64,000 bases of DNA from Nymphaea colorata (lineage: Eukaryota > Streptophyta > Magnoliopsida > Nymphaeales > Nymphaeaceae): NCBI RefSeq assembly GCF_008831285.2, contig NC_045139.1, forward strand, positions 1,806,704 to 1,870,703, given 5' to 3'. This document shows, piece by piece, positions 11,701 through 26,459 of this stretch. The notes beneath the pieces were generated by a model that was not told the origin of the DNA, searched no databases, and saw only the letters and a program-made list of their open reading frames with translations. Both the position numbers and the translations under genes were made by a program. The stretch's first letter is position 1, and each line of letters begins with the position of its first letter.

Positions 11701-12698
11701 ATATGCCAAATGTTTATCTCATTCTCCAAAGCTACACTAAGAATTAATTTGGATGCATCAAAAGACAAGCGCGCCCCTTAGAAAATGTGGATGTAATATA
11801 CGTGAGAAGACACTATCCCTCTTCTCCATGCTTCTTTGTCATGATTGCTGACGTACCTTGTAAACCATCCCATTCTCATCTTTTCCTTGTGAAGGTTAAA
11901 TTTTGGGAAGACTGGTGGCATAAGAAATTATTTGCTTCTTCTAGGTTAAGAAATTAAAGTTATTCAATTTCTCAAACATAAAATGGCTTAGGAAAATGAA
12001 AAATTTAGAGTTGGAGGAATCTATGAAGGAGGTTCAAGGGAAAAAAGAAAATGAAACAAAGAGAATGTGCAAGGCTTGTTTGCCTTGTGTAGGCAGCACC
12101 CAAAAAGAAAACAATTGGAGCTGTGTCTGCTTTTAAGCACATAAGCTGTCCTTTTTTTTTGTTGAAAGATGACCCCTCCAATTTGATGAAATAGATCAGA
12201 AGATGTAATATGAAATGCAACAACTGATTTATACTTTTTTATTCAAAACTTTGATAATTTCAAGATAATGCCCGGTTGGGATGCTGATATTAGATTGAAA
12301 GAAGGTATGAGAAGTCATAACTGAAACTCTTTCAGTTATGACTTACAGAAACCCTTTCAATTATGTCTTTCTCATTCTTAAGGAAAGTCATTAGGTCATG
12401 ACTCTCCCAAAAAAGGCTCAACAATGAGAACAAAGAAGATGGCAAGCAGCTCAGTGGGTAAAAGAATTGAAGGCAATAAACAAAATGGAATGACAACGTC
12501 TCCAGCCAATAACAAGAATCCTTCAAATTAAAGAAACTGATGAAAACAAAATATTAAAGAAATCTGTTTACAACAGTTCAAATGGAACCTTGATAAATAC
12601 TAATGTCTAATGTATGAAGGAGGATGAAGAAATAGAATTCGGAGATGATCTCTCGTGGATGTAAGTCACATTTGGTTCTGCTCTTTCTTCTCTCTTTT
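11701..12698. other. Possible degraded 5' LTR and flank, no gene seen
   Basis: No coding sequence recognised. Because a primer-site-like motif follows at 12699, part of about 12250-12698 may be the LTR of the copia remnant. I cannot see clean TG...CA borders. Confidence 0.25.
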
Positions 12699-14290
12699 AT
12701 GGTATCATAGCCAACTTCAGCCCTTGTTTCAGCGTTTATTTCAACTATCAAGAAACTGATAGCCATGGTGGCTTCTCCAGCACCGATATTAAAAAATTTA
12801 AGATCTTCAGTCAATACAAGTTCTGATAGGATTTTCACTTCGCCACTCATGCAATACCCCAACAAATTTACAGCATTTCTTAAGTATCAAGCTTAAAGCA
12901 GAAAGTTAGTTGATATGGGAAATCTCAATTTGTTCCCATCTTGGTATCTTGTGATTGAATGAGGTTTATTGATGGCTCTAAACCTGTGCCACCCATTTAT
13001 GTGGATAGATGTAGTACCGTAATCAATCAAGACTATGTTCAATGGCTTAGATAGGATCAGCTTAAGGGTGGGCATCGGGCCGGGCCGAGACAGCCTGACG
13101 GGCCTAAAACTCAGGCTCGCACCTGGGCCTAACCCGGCCTGATTACAATAATTTTTTTTAATTATAAAATAAATTTTTAATATAAAATATAATTTAATAA
13201 TAAAATATATATTATTAAATTAAACAAACAAAAAAACATTTTTTAAGTATTAATAGGTCGGCCTGGGCCAACCCCAGCTGAACCATCGGGCTGGGCCGGT
13301 TTTTTTGACCCGAACCCATGCCGTACCGGGCCCCCGACGGCGGCCCAGCCCAGTGCCCACCCCTAGATCAGCTGTCGTTAAGCTGGATCAAATTATACTA
13401 AGAAAGCATTCTCACTCATATCGTAGGGTAGAATTCTTCTGCTAAGTGTGAAATCTCAAGTGATCATACGCCGCTCATTCTAGGTCTAGGATTATGCAAT
13501 TGAAGTCTAGTTACATGACCTCAAAAAAGAGATTTTAAGCATGGAGACATACGTTTATAAGGTCAAGATGATAGCAAACAATTAGCTACAACATCAAAAC
13601 CAGTTGATGAGGATGACTTGGTTCTCTACATTCTTAAAGGTTTACCTTGATAGTATGCAACCTTTAGAACTAGCATGGAGACTAGAAAAGAGGTTGTAAC
13701 CTTGAATGAGCTCCATCGTCTCCTCTTTATTAAGAGGCAAACCAAAAGAAGAATGAAGACAAGTTGAGTCTTTGACTTCATCTTCTAAAGTTGTGACAAA
13801 AATCAATTATGGTAGGCATCAAAACTATAGAGGAAAAGGGAGAAATAATGATCAAAATAAAAACAAGAATTTTGAAGGAAAAGAAAGATCGACCTATCAA
13901 ATATGTAAAAAATCTTGGCATGTGGCTAAAAATTGCTATTCATATACCAATCTTCTCAAAGAAAAATGATCTAACTCCGGATTGAGTCCTCAAGCCTATC
14001 ACTCTCCAACTGAAAACTCTTACAACCAGCAGTAGGGGATGATAATTGGTATCCCACCACATCACCAACTACATTAACAATTTATCTATTCGTACTGAAT
14101 ATGAATATGGTGAAGATGCAGTAAAGATTAGTGATGGATCAGGTTTGCATATTGTTATCTTCCATTATTTCTCCAAACTTGTACGTAAATGGTATTCTTT
14201 ATGTGCCAAAAATTACTAAAAGTTTAGTGTAGGTTCAAAAATTCTGTAGGTAATAATGTTTCATTCTACTATCAACATCCTAATCGGGCC
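12699..14290 (+). mobile_element. Degenerate Ty1/copia gag to pre-integrase region, split by a MITE
   Basis: A primer-site-like TGGTATCATAGCC starts at 12699. Plus-strand fragments in changing frames then follow the order of copia gag: DGSKPVPPIYV and QDYVQWL around 12970-13050, LATTSKPVDEDDLVLYILKG around 13590-13645, and TLNELHRLL around 13700. Next come a zinc knuckle, YQICKKSWHVAKNCYSY, at about 13895-13945, and then GEDAVKISDGSGLHI and LYVPKITKSL at 14110-14230, which resemble the protease-pre-integrase part. Many stops and frameshifts make it clearly dead. A 303-bp hAT-type MITE interrupts gag. Confidence 0.7.
13063..13365. mobile_element. hAT-type MITE with perfect 8-bp target duplication
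   Basis: The element begins TAAGGGTGGGCATCGGGCC and ends in the inverted counterpart, GCCCAGTGCCCACCCCTA, giving terminal inverted repeats of about 25 bases with few mismatches. GATCAGCT is present on both sides, at 13055-13062 and 13366-13373. An 8-bp duplication and short inverted ends are features of the hAT superfamily. The inside is AT-rich and has no transposase, so it is non-autonomous. It sits within the copia gag remnant and is therefore younger than that insertion. Confidence 0.85.
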
Positions 14291-14418
14291 TGGGCCCAGG
14301 TACTAAAATTGGGCATTCAGCCAGCCAATAAGTTGTCAAGTCAGGTCGAACTGACACTGAGAATGGGGCTGATAACTTATTTATAATACTATTTTTTTTA
14401 CAAACATGGATGTTCATG

Positions 14419-14419
<1 letters not shown>

Positions 14420-14485
<66 letters not shown>
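14420..14485. repeat. (TA)n microsatellite
   Basis: A run of about 33 AT dinucleotides with no interruption. Confidence 0.97.
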
Positions 14486-14488
<3 letters not shown>

Positions 14489-15164
14489 GTGGCCTTGGCC
14501 CTGGTTCCAGGTATTTGGGTCAGGCCCGCGCTCCATGCATGGTCTGCAGCTGGCCCAAGGTCGAGTTCTTATCGGTTCGGCCCAACCTGATGTCCTGTCC
14601 TGTTTGAAACAAGATCTAATGTAGAGTTGAATAATAATAAAAAGATGACATCTAGAGCAAGCAATATGATTTCAGAATGACCAACGTTTCAGAATCAGAA
14701 GTTGACGTCTAGAACAGGAATACTATGATCTTAGAACTTCGGTTTGAGGAAAGTCTTTAAGATTTCAAGGATAAATATGCAAAGTTGAAGGAATGCGATT
14801 GTCAAAGGAGAGAATATGATCTGACACAAAGAAAATGCACTTCGCTGGAGAAACAATGGTTTCCCAAGCCATTCTTTCGGAATCCAGGGCTGTTTTGAAA
14901 CCATGTTGGTTGTCAATGTCCAAAGCCGATCAACTATGAGAAGCAAGATGAGAAGATGGAGAGGGGAGTTTGCTGCAGAAGTCGGCAGCCTTGGTTGCAG
15001 TTGACGTGCCCTGATGCTCTATGAAAACAAGAAAACACTTTACAAGACAACGATATATAACAAGAGTTTTAAATACTGCAAGTATAACACCACCCAGTTA
15101 ATAAAACTGCACACACTCTTACTGAATGTGTTGAATCTCGACCAAATGAATACAACACGTCTTT
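14486..15164. other. 3' flank of truncated TNL gene B, no gene seen
   Basis: I searched this stretch for the missing LRR part of gene B on the minus strand and found no leucine-rich repeat pattern. A short sequence (GACATCTAGAGCAAG / GACGTCTAGAACAGG) is repeated at about 14645 and 14704. Confidence 0.35.
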
Positions 15165-18100
15165 TCACCATGCAATCTTCTTTAACAATGAATCGGGCAG
15201 TCTTTCGATGCTAAGGCAGTTCTCAAGGTTCAGCAATTTGAGCGAAGTCAAGTGTGATATACAGTCAGGCAGCTCCGTCAACTTTCTGCAGCTACTCATA
15301 CTCAATACTTTCAAGTTCTTGAGATTTGCTATAGAGTCATGAACCTTGACCAGATTATCACAGCAATCCAGCACCAATTTCTCTAAGCCAGGGAATGCAG
15401 ATATATCAGGAGTAACTTTTAACTGATTGCAGGCAGTCAGGTCCAGAAATTTTAGACTTTGAAAACCAGTTTCAGTTAGCTTTCTTCTTAAAGTAAGCCG
15501 TTCTCTGATGCCTGCTAAATCCTGACGCAAAGAAAAGAGATGGAGAGAGTTCTCATTTTATCATTTGTAAGGCTAGCAGTGACATAAGAAACACAATATA
15601 TGGTTTCCATTTAGTGGGTTACCGACCTTGTTGCCGCCCTGCACTTCAGTAATGTCGCTATATGATAGATCCAGGGCGGCAACGTCGTTGAGATGAAAAT
15701 CTCGTGGAAGGGATTTCAGGGGGCATCCATGCCACTGCAACCACTTGATATGTTGAGGCATCGTCATATATCCACCCTTTAAGTGAACACCGTTGATCAT
15801 GAGCAATCTAAGTTTGTTCATCGAGGCAAAACCAGAAGCTTTCACAGTAATCATCTCCTTCTTATCATCACTGAGGCTGATCCCTTCAATTATATTTGTT
15901 CCCTTATCAATAGTAAAAAATTTTCAAAATGTGAGAAAGGAGAGAGAAAGATTTTACAAAAACCCAACACAAAAGTTCCGGTTTGTTGGGAGATGGAATT
16001 TTTTATAAAATTTAACTTTCATGGTACAGTTCCATCAATTCTGATACCACCATTTGGACCATTAATGTCTCACCACATAGAAACCCGTCTCGAAAGTTCT
16101 GCATTACAGTATTACTTAAAGTTTTTCATCGCTTATTTTAATAAAATCGCAATTTTCTAATATGTTCTAAAAGTTAAAAAGGCTGTAGATCCTACACATA
16201 TTCCAGACCATGTGTCTGTGTGTCGACACAATCGTAGTTTATGCATTCATATACCATGCGAAAAGTTATTTATCAATTCCTATGTATTTATCTCGATGAT
16301 AATAAATAAGTCCACATTTCGATCCAAAAACAAAATCCTTACATAATTTGTGTGTGCATACATTCATGTTTCTATATTCGTATGGTCAAATATTTTAAAT
16401 TTTTGACTGAGTATTTGGAGAAGATTAGTGGAAACCCTGATCTTTATATTTTTCTATTATTTGTTCATATTTTCTAATTGCTTAAATTCCCAAATGTTCT
16501 GACAAAAGAAAATTCCCAACTAGTTCCCATGAAAAACCTTTCGGGATAAAACACAACCATATTCATGACAAAAGCAAATATATTTCAAATTTCACTTGTT
16601 CTTGCATTTATGTTAAGTGCATATGAAGAAAACACAAACAGAAGAAAATTAATTACAAGTAGAACAACGTTACCTTTTGCTGCTCTAGCACATCCATTAT
16701 TTCTTTGCACTTGCTTTTGCATTTCCATTAAAAAATAAAAAGGAGGTGAAAGAAAACCAAGAAGATGTTACCGTTCGCTCTTCTAGCACATTCATTATTT
16801 CTTGTTGCTTCCACAGCCTACTGCGATGTTCCGGTCCTCTCCCAGGTTCTTCTTCAACAATACGCCTGCCCGTTTCTCGCAGGAGATGATGCATCTCCAA
16901 TTTGCCATCATGATTTATTTTTATGAGAGATTTGTCAAGAAGAGCTTTCAATGAAAGCCTGGAGGAAAAGCCACAAGCTTCCCATGTATAACGTGCAGCT
17001 TTTTCATCAATTCCACTGAAGAAGCACGCAGCATCAAGGAAAATGGATCTTTCATCCCTATTGCGTAGACGGTCGTAGCTTGGTTTTAGCCTCTGGTAAA
17101 TCCCGTCATCAAGAAGTGTTCCCCTCAACGTGTTTATTGTTTCATTCCAATCTTTTCTGTCTTTGTTATTATACAAAGATGATGCAAAGGTTTCAATAGC
17201 AAATGGTAAACCATCGAGGGCCCTAACTATTTCCAAGGATAGCTCTTCATATCCATCAGCTGGAGAGTTCGCTGTAAAAGCATGCCAACTGAAAAGTTCG
17301 AGAGATTCATTTTCATCCAGCTGCATTAGCGGCACGGATATCTTATGTTTTTCCCAATCATGAAGAGCATTGATTACTCCCTCATCCCTTGTAGTGATAA
17401 TGACTCTGCTGCCTGGATGGAACCATTCCTGTTTTTCAGCCACTGCTCGAACTTGCTCTACACTATCAACATCATCAAGAACAATCAAGACCCTCTTATT
17501 CCCATAAATGCTTCGAAGCATAGCAGTTCCTTCACTGGTATGCGATATTTCCTTGTGTACTCGGGACATTTTAGACACCAATTCTCTTTGTAAGCCGACA
17601 AGCCCTTTTTGTCCGATGGGATATTCTTCCCTGATGCCTTCAATGAAGCAATGGGATTCAAACCATCTGTAAATTTTGTTGTAGATAGCACTGGCAACTG
17701 TCGTCTTGCCAAGTCCTCCCATTCCACGGATTCCCACCATTTTTGCATCTTTAGAGTCGAATTGCAATTTCTTGATGATATCCTGAGCCCGTGATTCAAC
17801 TCCAACCGGATGTTCAGCTACCTTCCGTTGACAAATCTTTAATTCTCGTACAACTCTCTGAGCAATCAGGTTAACAAGCGGCGCCTCATGTCTGAAAAAT
17901 ATTGTAACAGTAAAAAAAGGGAGTGGTTCAACAGGTTTCGATCAAGTTTAGGGATCAAGTTTAGAGGAGAGGCAGAAAAGCATGCGGTAGACGCTGGAAA
18001 AAATGATCGTTATATATGTAATTGTCAATTAGCCTATCTTAAAATTTTTGGAAAATTATATTTTGGTTCCTGTTGAAATTTTGAAACTATAATTAGGTTC

Positions 18101-19030
18101 AGTAAAAAAATTCCTGTCTGTTGTCATTTAACTAACCAGCAGCACTGTAGCAGAGTTGAGACTACCAAAAAAAAAACAGAACTCTCTCGACGTATCTCTT
18201 ACCATTCTTTCTTTCTCTAATTTCTTGGTTCTGTTTTGTAATTTCTAGTTCATAGCACAGAGCTCTGAAAGTTAATAATATAGCTAGTCTGAATGGCTGT
18301 TCAAATTATTGAAATTAAATCTATGGATTTTAATGTTTGAATATCATTCTTTTAACACAAAACTAAACATGATTTTTTTGTTAAAAGTTTTGATCCATAA
18401 GAGGATAATCGAATTCATGATCGACACGTTTGGATTTGCCTCAGATTAACAATACAGAAGCATAATAGGAAATTTAAATCACTGGGAACTAGAAAAAGAG
18501 TTTGAGGACTGGAGCGTGTCATACCCATCAAACATTTTCTCACTTTCGTAGCCAGAACGATCTGCTACTTTCCTCAACGCCTCCCTCCACTCATTCAATG
18601 TCTGCACCTCCACCTGTCTGCTCTTTCTATGCATTTTAAAAGCAGCTCCAAATGGTCCTGTCTGGTGTCGCACATGTTTGGGCTCAATTTTGTGGAAAAC
18701 AGGAAGAATCCTCACGTTTTCCCCCTCCCCAACTACCCTCACGATCTTCTCGATTTCCTTAAGACACCATGTGGAGTGTGCATAGTTGTTGGAGAGGATT
18801 GGTATGAATATCTCCGACCTCTCGATCACCCCAAACAGTTCCTCTATGTTCTTGCCCTTCTCCAACCCCTCGCTGTCCCGAAATGCATGAATGCCGCTTC
18901 GGCTGAGTTCTTGGTAGAGATGGTCGGTGAATCCCCTCCTTGTGTCCTCTCCACAGAAGCTCAGGAAGACGTGATACTCGAACGGAAACGTGGACGGTGA
19001 TGGTGTCGATGAAGAAGAGGTGGCGGCCAT
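15165..19030 (-). CDS. TNL gene B: TIR-NB-ARC with truncated LRR
   Basis: Proposed exons on the minus strand are 19030-18525 (TIR), 17891-16772 (NB-ARC), 15902-15627 (linker) and 15521-15165 (short LRR). They total 753 codons including the stop, in one open frame. The start ATGGCCGCC lies just before a serine-rich leader and FEYHVFLSFCGEDTR. The TIR keeps STWCLKE with its putative catalytic glutamate. The NB-ARC has GMGGLGKTT, VLIVLDDVD, GSRVIITTRDEG, GLPFAI (GLPL variant) and LEMHH in place of MHD. The LRR exon holds only about four repeats and then diverges from its paralogues at about 15186, ending after KKIAW. Paralogues continue for another 200 to 500 residues, so this copy probably lost its LRR end by deletion. 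It could still be expressed as a TIR-NB protein with a stub LRR. The end of exon 2 is partly duplicated in intron 2. Confidence 0.75.
16671..16708 (-). repeat. Duplicated end of exon 2 within intron 2 of gene B
   Basis: TACCTTTTGCTGCTCTAGCA and the next 17 bases repeat the exon 2 end and donor found at 16769-16806. This outer copy has the CAAAAG donor found in genes C to F, whereas the copy used in the open frame reads GAACG before GT. The two are 98 bases apart. Confidence 0.75.
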
Positions 19031-19170
19031 CGTCAGTTGCAGCGGCCTTGCTTCTTGTATCTCACTTGTCCTCGATCGAATCGCTAATAATGGTGAACTA
19101 CTCAGGTCAACCAAATTAAAAGAATCAATTATGTAATAAAGGCCACAGAAAGACGTCACAGGAAGGCCCA

Positions 19171-20589
19171 CATGGCATGGCTATGTTTTAATATGTCCAT
19201 GCACAGGCTTACTTCCCCCATCCCCCAATGCGACCGCGTGCATACAGACCATTCCAACCATTCTTTATTAACGCAAACAACAGCCATTTTCCATTGCCGA
19301 CGGCCATGTTGTGATTTGTTGGAGCCATACAATTTCATTGAAATTAATCGGGTAGGTTTCATTGTCTTACTTATTCTTCAGCATGTTTTCAATATTGAAT
19401 CAGATAAGAGCCTAATTTATTATCTTATTAAATAAAAAAAAAGAAGAAAAACTGAGTTAAGATGCAGAGGTTCATGACTCTAAAAGGTAGATCGCACAGG
19501 TCACCAGCTCAGTACCTCATCGACAGGAAGAATGAGGCGTTCAGGTCTTCTTCGACAGCTTGTTAACCTCTCAATCAATCAAAGTACCTGTTTTATATGG
19601 AACAAAGAAAAATACAATATTTCCTGTGAAGAACACTACAACTGGCCAATTCTTTGTCAGAAATTTTCTGGGACATGATTTACATCAAAGCCAATAAACT
19701 GACCAAGGGCGATGCAGCCAGATGGCCAAGAACCGTCCACTATATTTGAAATAGAAAGACATGATAATAATAAAAGTGCATCAGACAACTCAGGACCCAA
19801 ATTCGAACTCAACCTAAAAAAGAATGAAACGGGTTCCCTGAAACACATAGATTCCATTGACGAAAATGAAAAAGAAAGAGAAACAATACATAAAATCAGA
19901 TTTTAATATGTGAAGACAATACATACTAGTTTTCCTGACAATGTTGACCATATATATCAGGTCCGATAATTGGCTTATCAAAACCGTGTTCGTCCATCCC
20001 AAACTAAAAACCAACCTGAATATGATGAAAATTCTCGGTTTTAACAAACTGATTTCTACTCAAGTACTTATTGTTTTTATCGGAATCTTGATGCAAGTAC
20101 ACATTAAACATGGTCATAAGTTACTGATCGCAGCTCTCACTAAGGGGGCGTTTGACTTGCTTGGAAACCAATGAAATTTTAGATTTACTGTTCTCATTTT
20201 TAAAAAAGATGAGAATTGCCTTATCAAACAAAGAATTTTGATTCCAGCCATTACAGCAGTTTGAAGTATTCCCAACCGTCCTAGCCATCGGCGAATACTG
20301 GCCAGGCCCATCAGGAAATCATCAATGGACGGCCAAGGGGCCGTCGGCTACACTTTTGTAAGGAAAAGTAACGCGGATGGTGGAATGCGTCGGTAAAAAT
20401 AAACATTATTGTCAACGGTTTCAGGCGTGGTGAATTTAGATTCCCTTTCGTAACAATCTAACCCGCCACCAAAGATGCGATTTGCGGCTGAGGTATAGGA
20501 TGTCCCGACACTCAAGACCATCGGGATATCTAACGTTTTTCCGACGGTATTAGCATTGGAAACTAAGGACTCCATTGCCGACGGTTCCA
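19171..20589. mobile_element. CACTA-like (En/Spm) subterminal sequence, remnant
   Basis: Several CCGACGG / CCGTCGG motifs in both orientations lie in this span, at about 19297, 20310-20345, 20386, 20540 and 20578. Arrays of such motifs are typical subterminal repeats of plant CACTA elements. No clean CACTA terminus or 3-bp duplication was found. Confidence 0.35.
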
Positions 20590-20667
20590 ACCATTGAGAA
20601 ATTATTTGAAGATCTCATCATTGGGAAATGGGTTTATCTACCTGCGGCTAGGTAGGACCCTCAAGAA

Positions 20668-22340
<1,673 letters not shown>

Positions 22341-24954
22341 TGGGTCATGGTTTGGGTGATTGCAGGAAACAAAAAATTATATTAAAAAAATCAAACTTGG
22401 CCCTCGAATCGTTTGGCCCACCCTTGAAAAAATCCTGACTCACACCGACCATCAGCGGAAATTCATTTTGGCATAGTGAGAAATGTAAGCTCATCTTTTA
22501 ATTTATAAGGGTCCGTGGTAACAAATCCTAATCCTAAAATCTGATTGTCATGTTGTTGTTGTTGAAATGATGAACGCAAGCATGCAAAAGACCTCCGCAG
22601 TTTGAATTAGGCTTGATTCGTAGTACTCAAACTTTTTTCTGTTGTTTTCCTCCTACCGTCATGTTCAGCGTTGAGAATCTCAGGTATAATAAATGTAAGG
22701 AGTTGTCCCTTTTGCCCAAAAAACGATAGATCAAGTGTCATGTGAGCAATATTAATGTTAATATTAATATTAATATCATTTTATTTTATTTTGTTTTATT
22801 GACAAGACGTACGTACTCCAATCAGGGGCATTTTGTAATTCATATACGTACAAAAAAAATGTAGCATTTCCAATGCACAGCTCAAAATATTTGGATGCAT
22901 GATTCCCAACTTGGGTTCCCTTGTTTTCATCGATTCCATGAAAAAAAAAAGTTTGGACTTCAACACTCGAAAATGAATATCCGATTGTCATGTTGTTGAA
23001 ATGATGAACGTAACGCAAGCATGCCATTAAAAAACGAATAAGTTTATTGAGGTGTGAAGGGCACAAGTTATACCAAGAATTAATTAAGAAAAGGATGGCA
23101 ATAATGCCGAAACTAGTGTTTGTTTCCTGTACGGCTCTGCATAAAATTTTCTCCACTAGAAAACATAAATCTTTTCTGCAAATTCATCCCTGTTCCATAC
23201 TGCAGAATCTTCGCCGATAATCTCTTTCTGCCGATTAGTGCTTACCTTTTTGTTAACTCTTGCAAAGCGGGCGCCCACCGGCCATGTTCCCCTTTTTTAA
23301 AACCCCTTGGGAATCGTCAGGGTTGCATTACAATATTCGGGAAGAGCAACCTACAAGTTTTGAAAATTTGGCATCAACCAACGACTTCACGTTTTCATTT
23401 TTAATTTTTTTCTTTTAAATACGGTATAAAAGTTTTAATTCAAGAATTCTAAAATTTTAATCAATTTTTCATCGAACAAGTCATGTTTAACTTTGGATTT
23501 AAAACTTCTGACGGTCAAACACAAAGTAAAACTGAGAAGGAATTTTCATTCCAAATTGAAATTTTGACCAAGGCATCACACACCTTGTAATATCACCTTT
23601 TTTCTTTGAGGGTGAGTGATTCATCTCCATCACCTCAAAGACAAGTAACTACACCTCCCTTGTTTGTAATATCACCTTTTTTCTTTCGAGGGTGAGTGGT
23701 TCACCCCCAAGATTCACAACTCACAAGATAACGCTCTACAGCATTAGTAGAGGCGTAAGAAGGACCAATTCACTGAAAGAGCTTTTAACACAAAAAGGTG
23801 TTGATTCTACTGTCACAAAAAACGTGTATGGGTATTAAAAGGTAAAGAAAAAAATAGGTATAATACCGCAAAATTTTATATCTCGAAAATAAAACGGGAA
23901 AAGTTTAGCAATTTTTTTAAAAATTTTAAACATTTAATATATCTTAAAAATTATAAAAAAATAAAAATTAATAAAAAACAGGAACAAAACGGCAAAAAGG
24001 AAAAAAAAAGTATAATATGGGTATTATATGTGCTTTTTATTTTTTGACGTTTTTTAAAAAAACGCATTTTATTCCCTTTTTATACAGCAGATGTGTTTAT
24101 ATTTTGGCGTATAATACGCGTTTTTTTTTTAAGTCATAATGTCATGCGGTCACATTCCTTGCAACCCTACGTTCTATCTTACATTCATAAAACACTGACA
24201 AAACATCTTCATTTGGAGCCACAATGCATTAACGAGGGAATGAATCACGACAACCCAAGGTGTACATCGACATGCATATCAGGTTTCGACTCATACAGTC
24301 ACACTTTCACTGCTTAGTCTTCTTTTCCTCTTTTACTTAAATAATAGTATATATGTACAGGTTGTAATGGCGTCCGAGCTTTTCCTTAGAAAGCACATCG
24401 TTGGTACAACTGCCAGAGTGCAGTAGGATGCTTGAGGAAGGGATATCTTACACATATATACCTCGTCGCACCCCGGTTCGGGTCGGCTCAATGAGGTTTG
24501 ATTAGATTCCATAATTTTAAAATAATATTTTTATTATTAATAATATATATTTTTATTGTTAAAAATATATTTTATATCTTAAAAAATAATTTTTTATTAT
24601 AATCATAGGATACAGTGAGTAGTTGACTAGAGACTCACCTAAGTAAGCTTGATATTGCTCTTTCATTGGGCCACGAATAAGGACACAGGCGAGTTAGCAC
24701 CAAAACTCAAACAGCTCCGCCAATAATCGGCTGACTCGTTGGATCCGTGACTCGGATCGAATCTGAAACTGCCTGAATTGAGTTCTTACTGCTTTAGGGT
24801 GTAAAAAATTGTCTTGACTCTACGTTTTTAACCATCTTTTGCTTGTTTCTTTCTTTTGAAAAGCTTTTATCAAAGACGTGAAGAAATGCTAATCACGATG
24901 TAATATGAGAAGATTTTTGTTGAAGACAAATGGAAATTGGAAACTCATGTATCT
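22341..24954. other. Intergenic, no gene seen
   Basis: No coding sequence can be supported. A 35-base segment (TTGTCATGTTGTTG...ATGATGAACG) occurs at about 22547 and 22985. The sequence GTAATATCACCTTTTTTCTT recurs at about 23588 and 23667. AT-rich low-complexity sequence fills 23850-24130. Confidence 0.3.
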
Positions 24955-25065
24955 TTTATCCTAAAAGATGAAGCTCTTTTAAATGCTGGCCATCCAGGTG
25001 GTTTTTTGAAGATTCGATTCTAGCATTCCGCAATGCAAGTTTGGCAGCAGATGATACCGCACATT
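24955..25065 (-). pseudogene. LRR relic related to TNL gene A
   Basis: The minus strand encodes NHLDGQHLKELHLLG, which lines up with KHLDDRHLKYLYFSG in the LRR exon of gene A. The DNA around it (TTTTAAATGCTGGCCATCCA) also matches gene A at about 3453-3485. Nothing on either side extends the similarity by more than a few dozen bases. Confidence 0.45.
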
Positions 25066-25317
25066 CATACTCCATCTTGCATCCCATAAAAAAAATTGAG
25101 GTATTTTCGAAATTTTTTATGTGCATGTTGTGTGGGCACGCAGTTGCCCACGGTGAAAGCACAAGTTTGCACCAAAAAAAAAAAAAAAAAGACACTATAG
25201 TAGATAAAGACTCACACAATTAGATGGTGCCTTAACGTTCAAGAAAAATTGGTTTGCTCATAATCTCATTACAAATGTTCCATAAACTTTTTATGTAAAC
25301 TTTTTATAAAAATACAA

Positions 25318-25349
<32 letters not shown>

Positions 25350-25942
25350 TACCTTGGAGAACAGTGACAATTTTAACGGTGAATAGTGGCTGGTTTTTTC
25401 ATGTGCATGGCAAGGGGTTCATGACGAAAGGTACTTCACGTAGCAATCTTTGATTTTATATGAATGACAACTTTTAAACATGAAATTTTGTGAAAATCAA
25501 GTTTTATTGAACATGATTTTTTAACAAAATTTTAAAATCTGGCTTGTATTTGGGTGAAAAATTGTACATATGATGCAACAATGCTTTTCCGTTCCGGTAT
25601 ATGGCATGTAATGACCACAAAAGAAAGTGGTTGATCCCAAAACACTAGGTCACCACGAAAATGAGACTTTTAAATTTTTATTAAAACCATTTAAACCAAA
25701 TCTAAACATCCTAATGCACTTATAAAAACCAATTTAATATAAAACATGCTTTAATTTATGTTGTTTTTATGAAAACTGTTGATTTTTCTGCTTCCACAAT
25801 TGTATCATTATACGAGCCGTTCTTTTTTTTTTTTGTTATTATCCAGACATTATTAAACTAAAAAACGATTAAATTAATATGTGTTTCTCGTCAACTTATT
25901 ATTGAGATCGTATGTATAAGATTATATTTCACACGACTCGAT

Positions 25943-25944
<2 letters not shown>

Positions 25945-25991
<47 letters not shown>
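25945..25991. repeat. (TA)n microsatellite
   Basis: About 23 AT dinucleotides, uninterrupted. A separate (CT)n then (GT)n tract lies at 25318-25350. Confidence 0.95.
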
Positions 25992-25995
<4 letters not shown>

Positions 25996-26459
25996 ATTCA
26001 ATGGTGACACTACTTAGCCATTTAACTAAGGTCGTTCGAACAATACTAAGAGAAAAACAATGAAAAAAAGTGATTAACATTTTTGTTGTATAGTATTAGT
26101 TTATACATTTTTCTTTTTGTTTTACTTTCATCTAAGGATTTGTTTCAAATCTAATGGCTGGGTAACTATGGACGGTCAAAATCATCATTGACCTACATTT
26201 TTTTCCTTATTTTTATGTCAGCCTTCCATGTACTTGAAATAAACAGCCTTGATTAAACGGCCAGGTTATTCGCCACCATCAGCAGTTTACGAGAGACCAG
26301 AAAAGAGGCTTGACGGAATCTACCAGTACTAGAAAATGAGGGGAAAAAGAAAAAAAAAAAAAAAAAAAAGACAGGACAATGATATCGATCGCGGCACATA
26401 TGTTCGAATCAAATGGTTTTTTCTCATATGCACATATCGCCCTGAACTAATGGTTTTTT

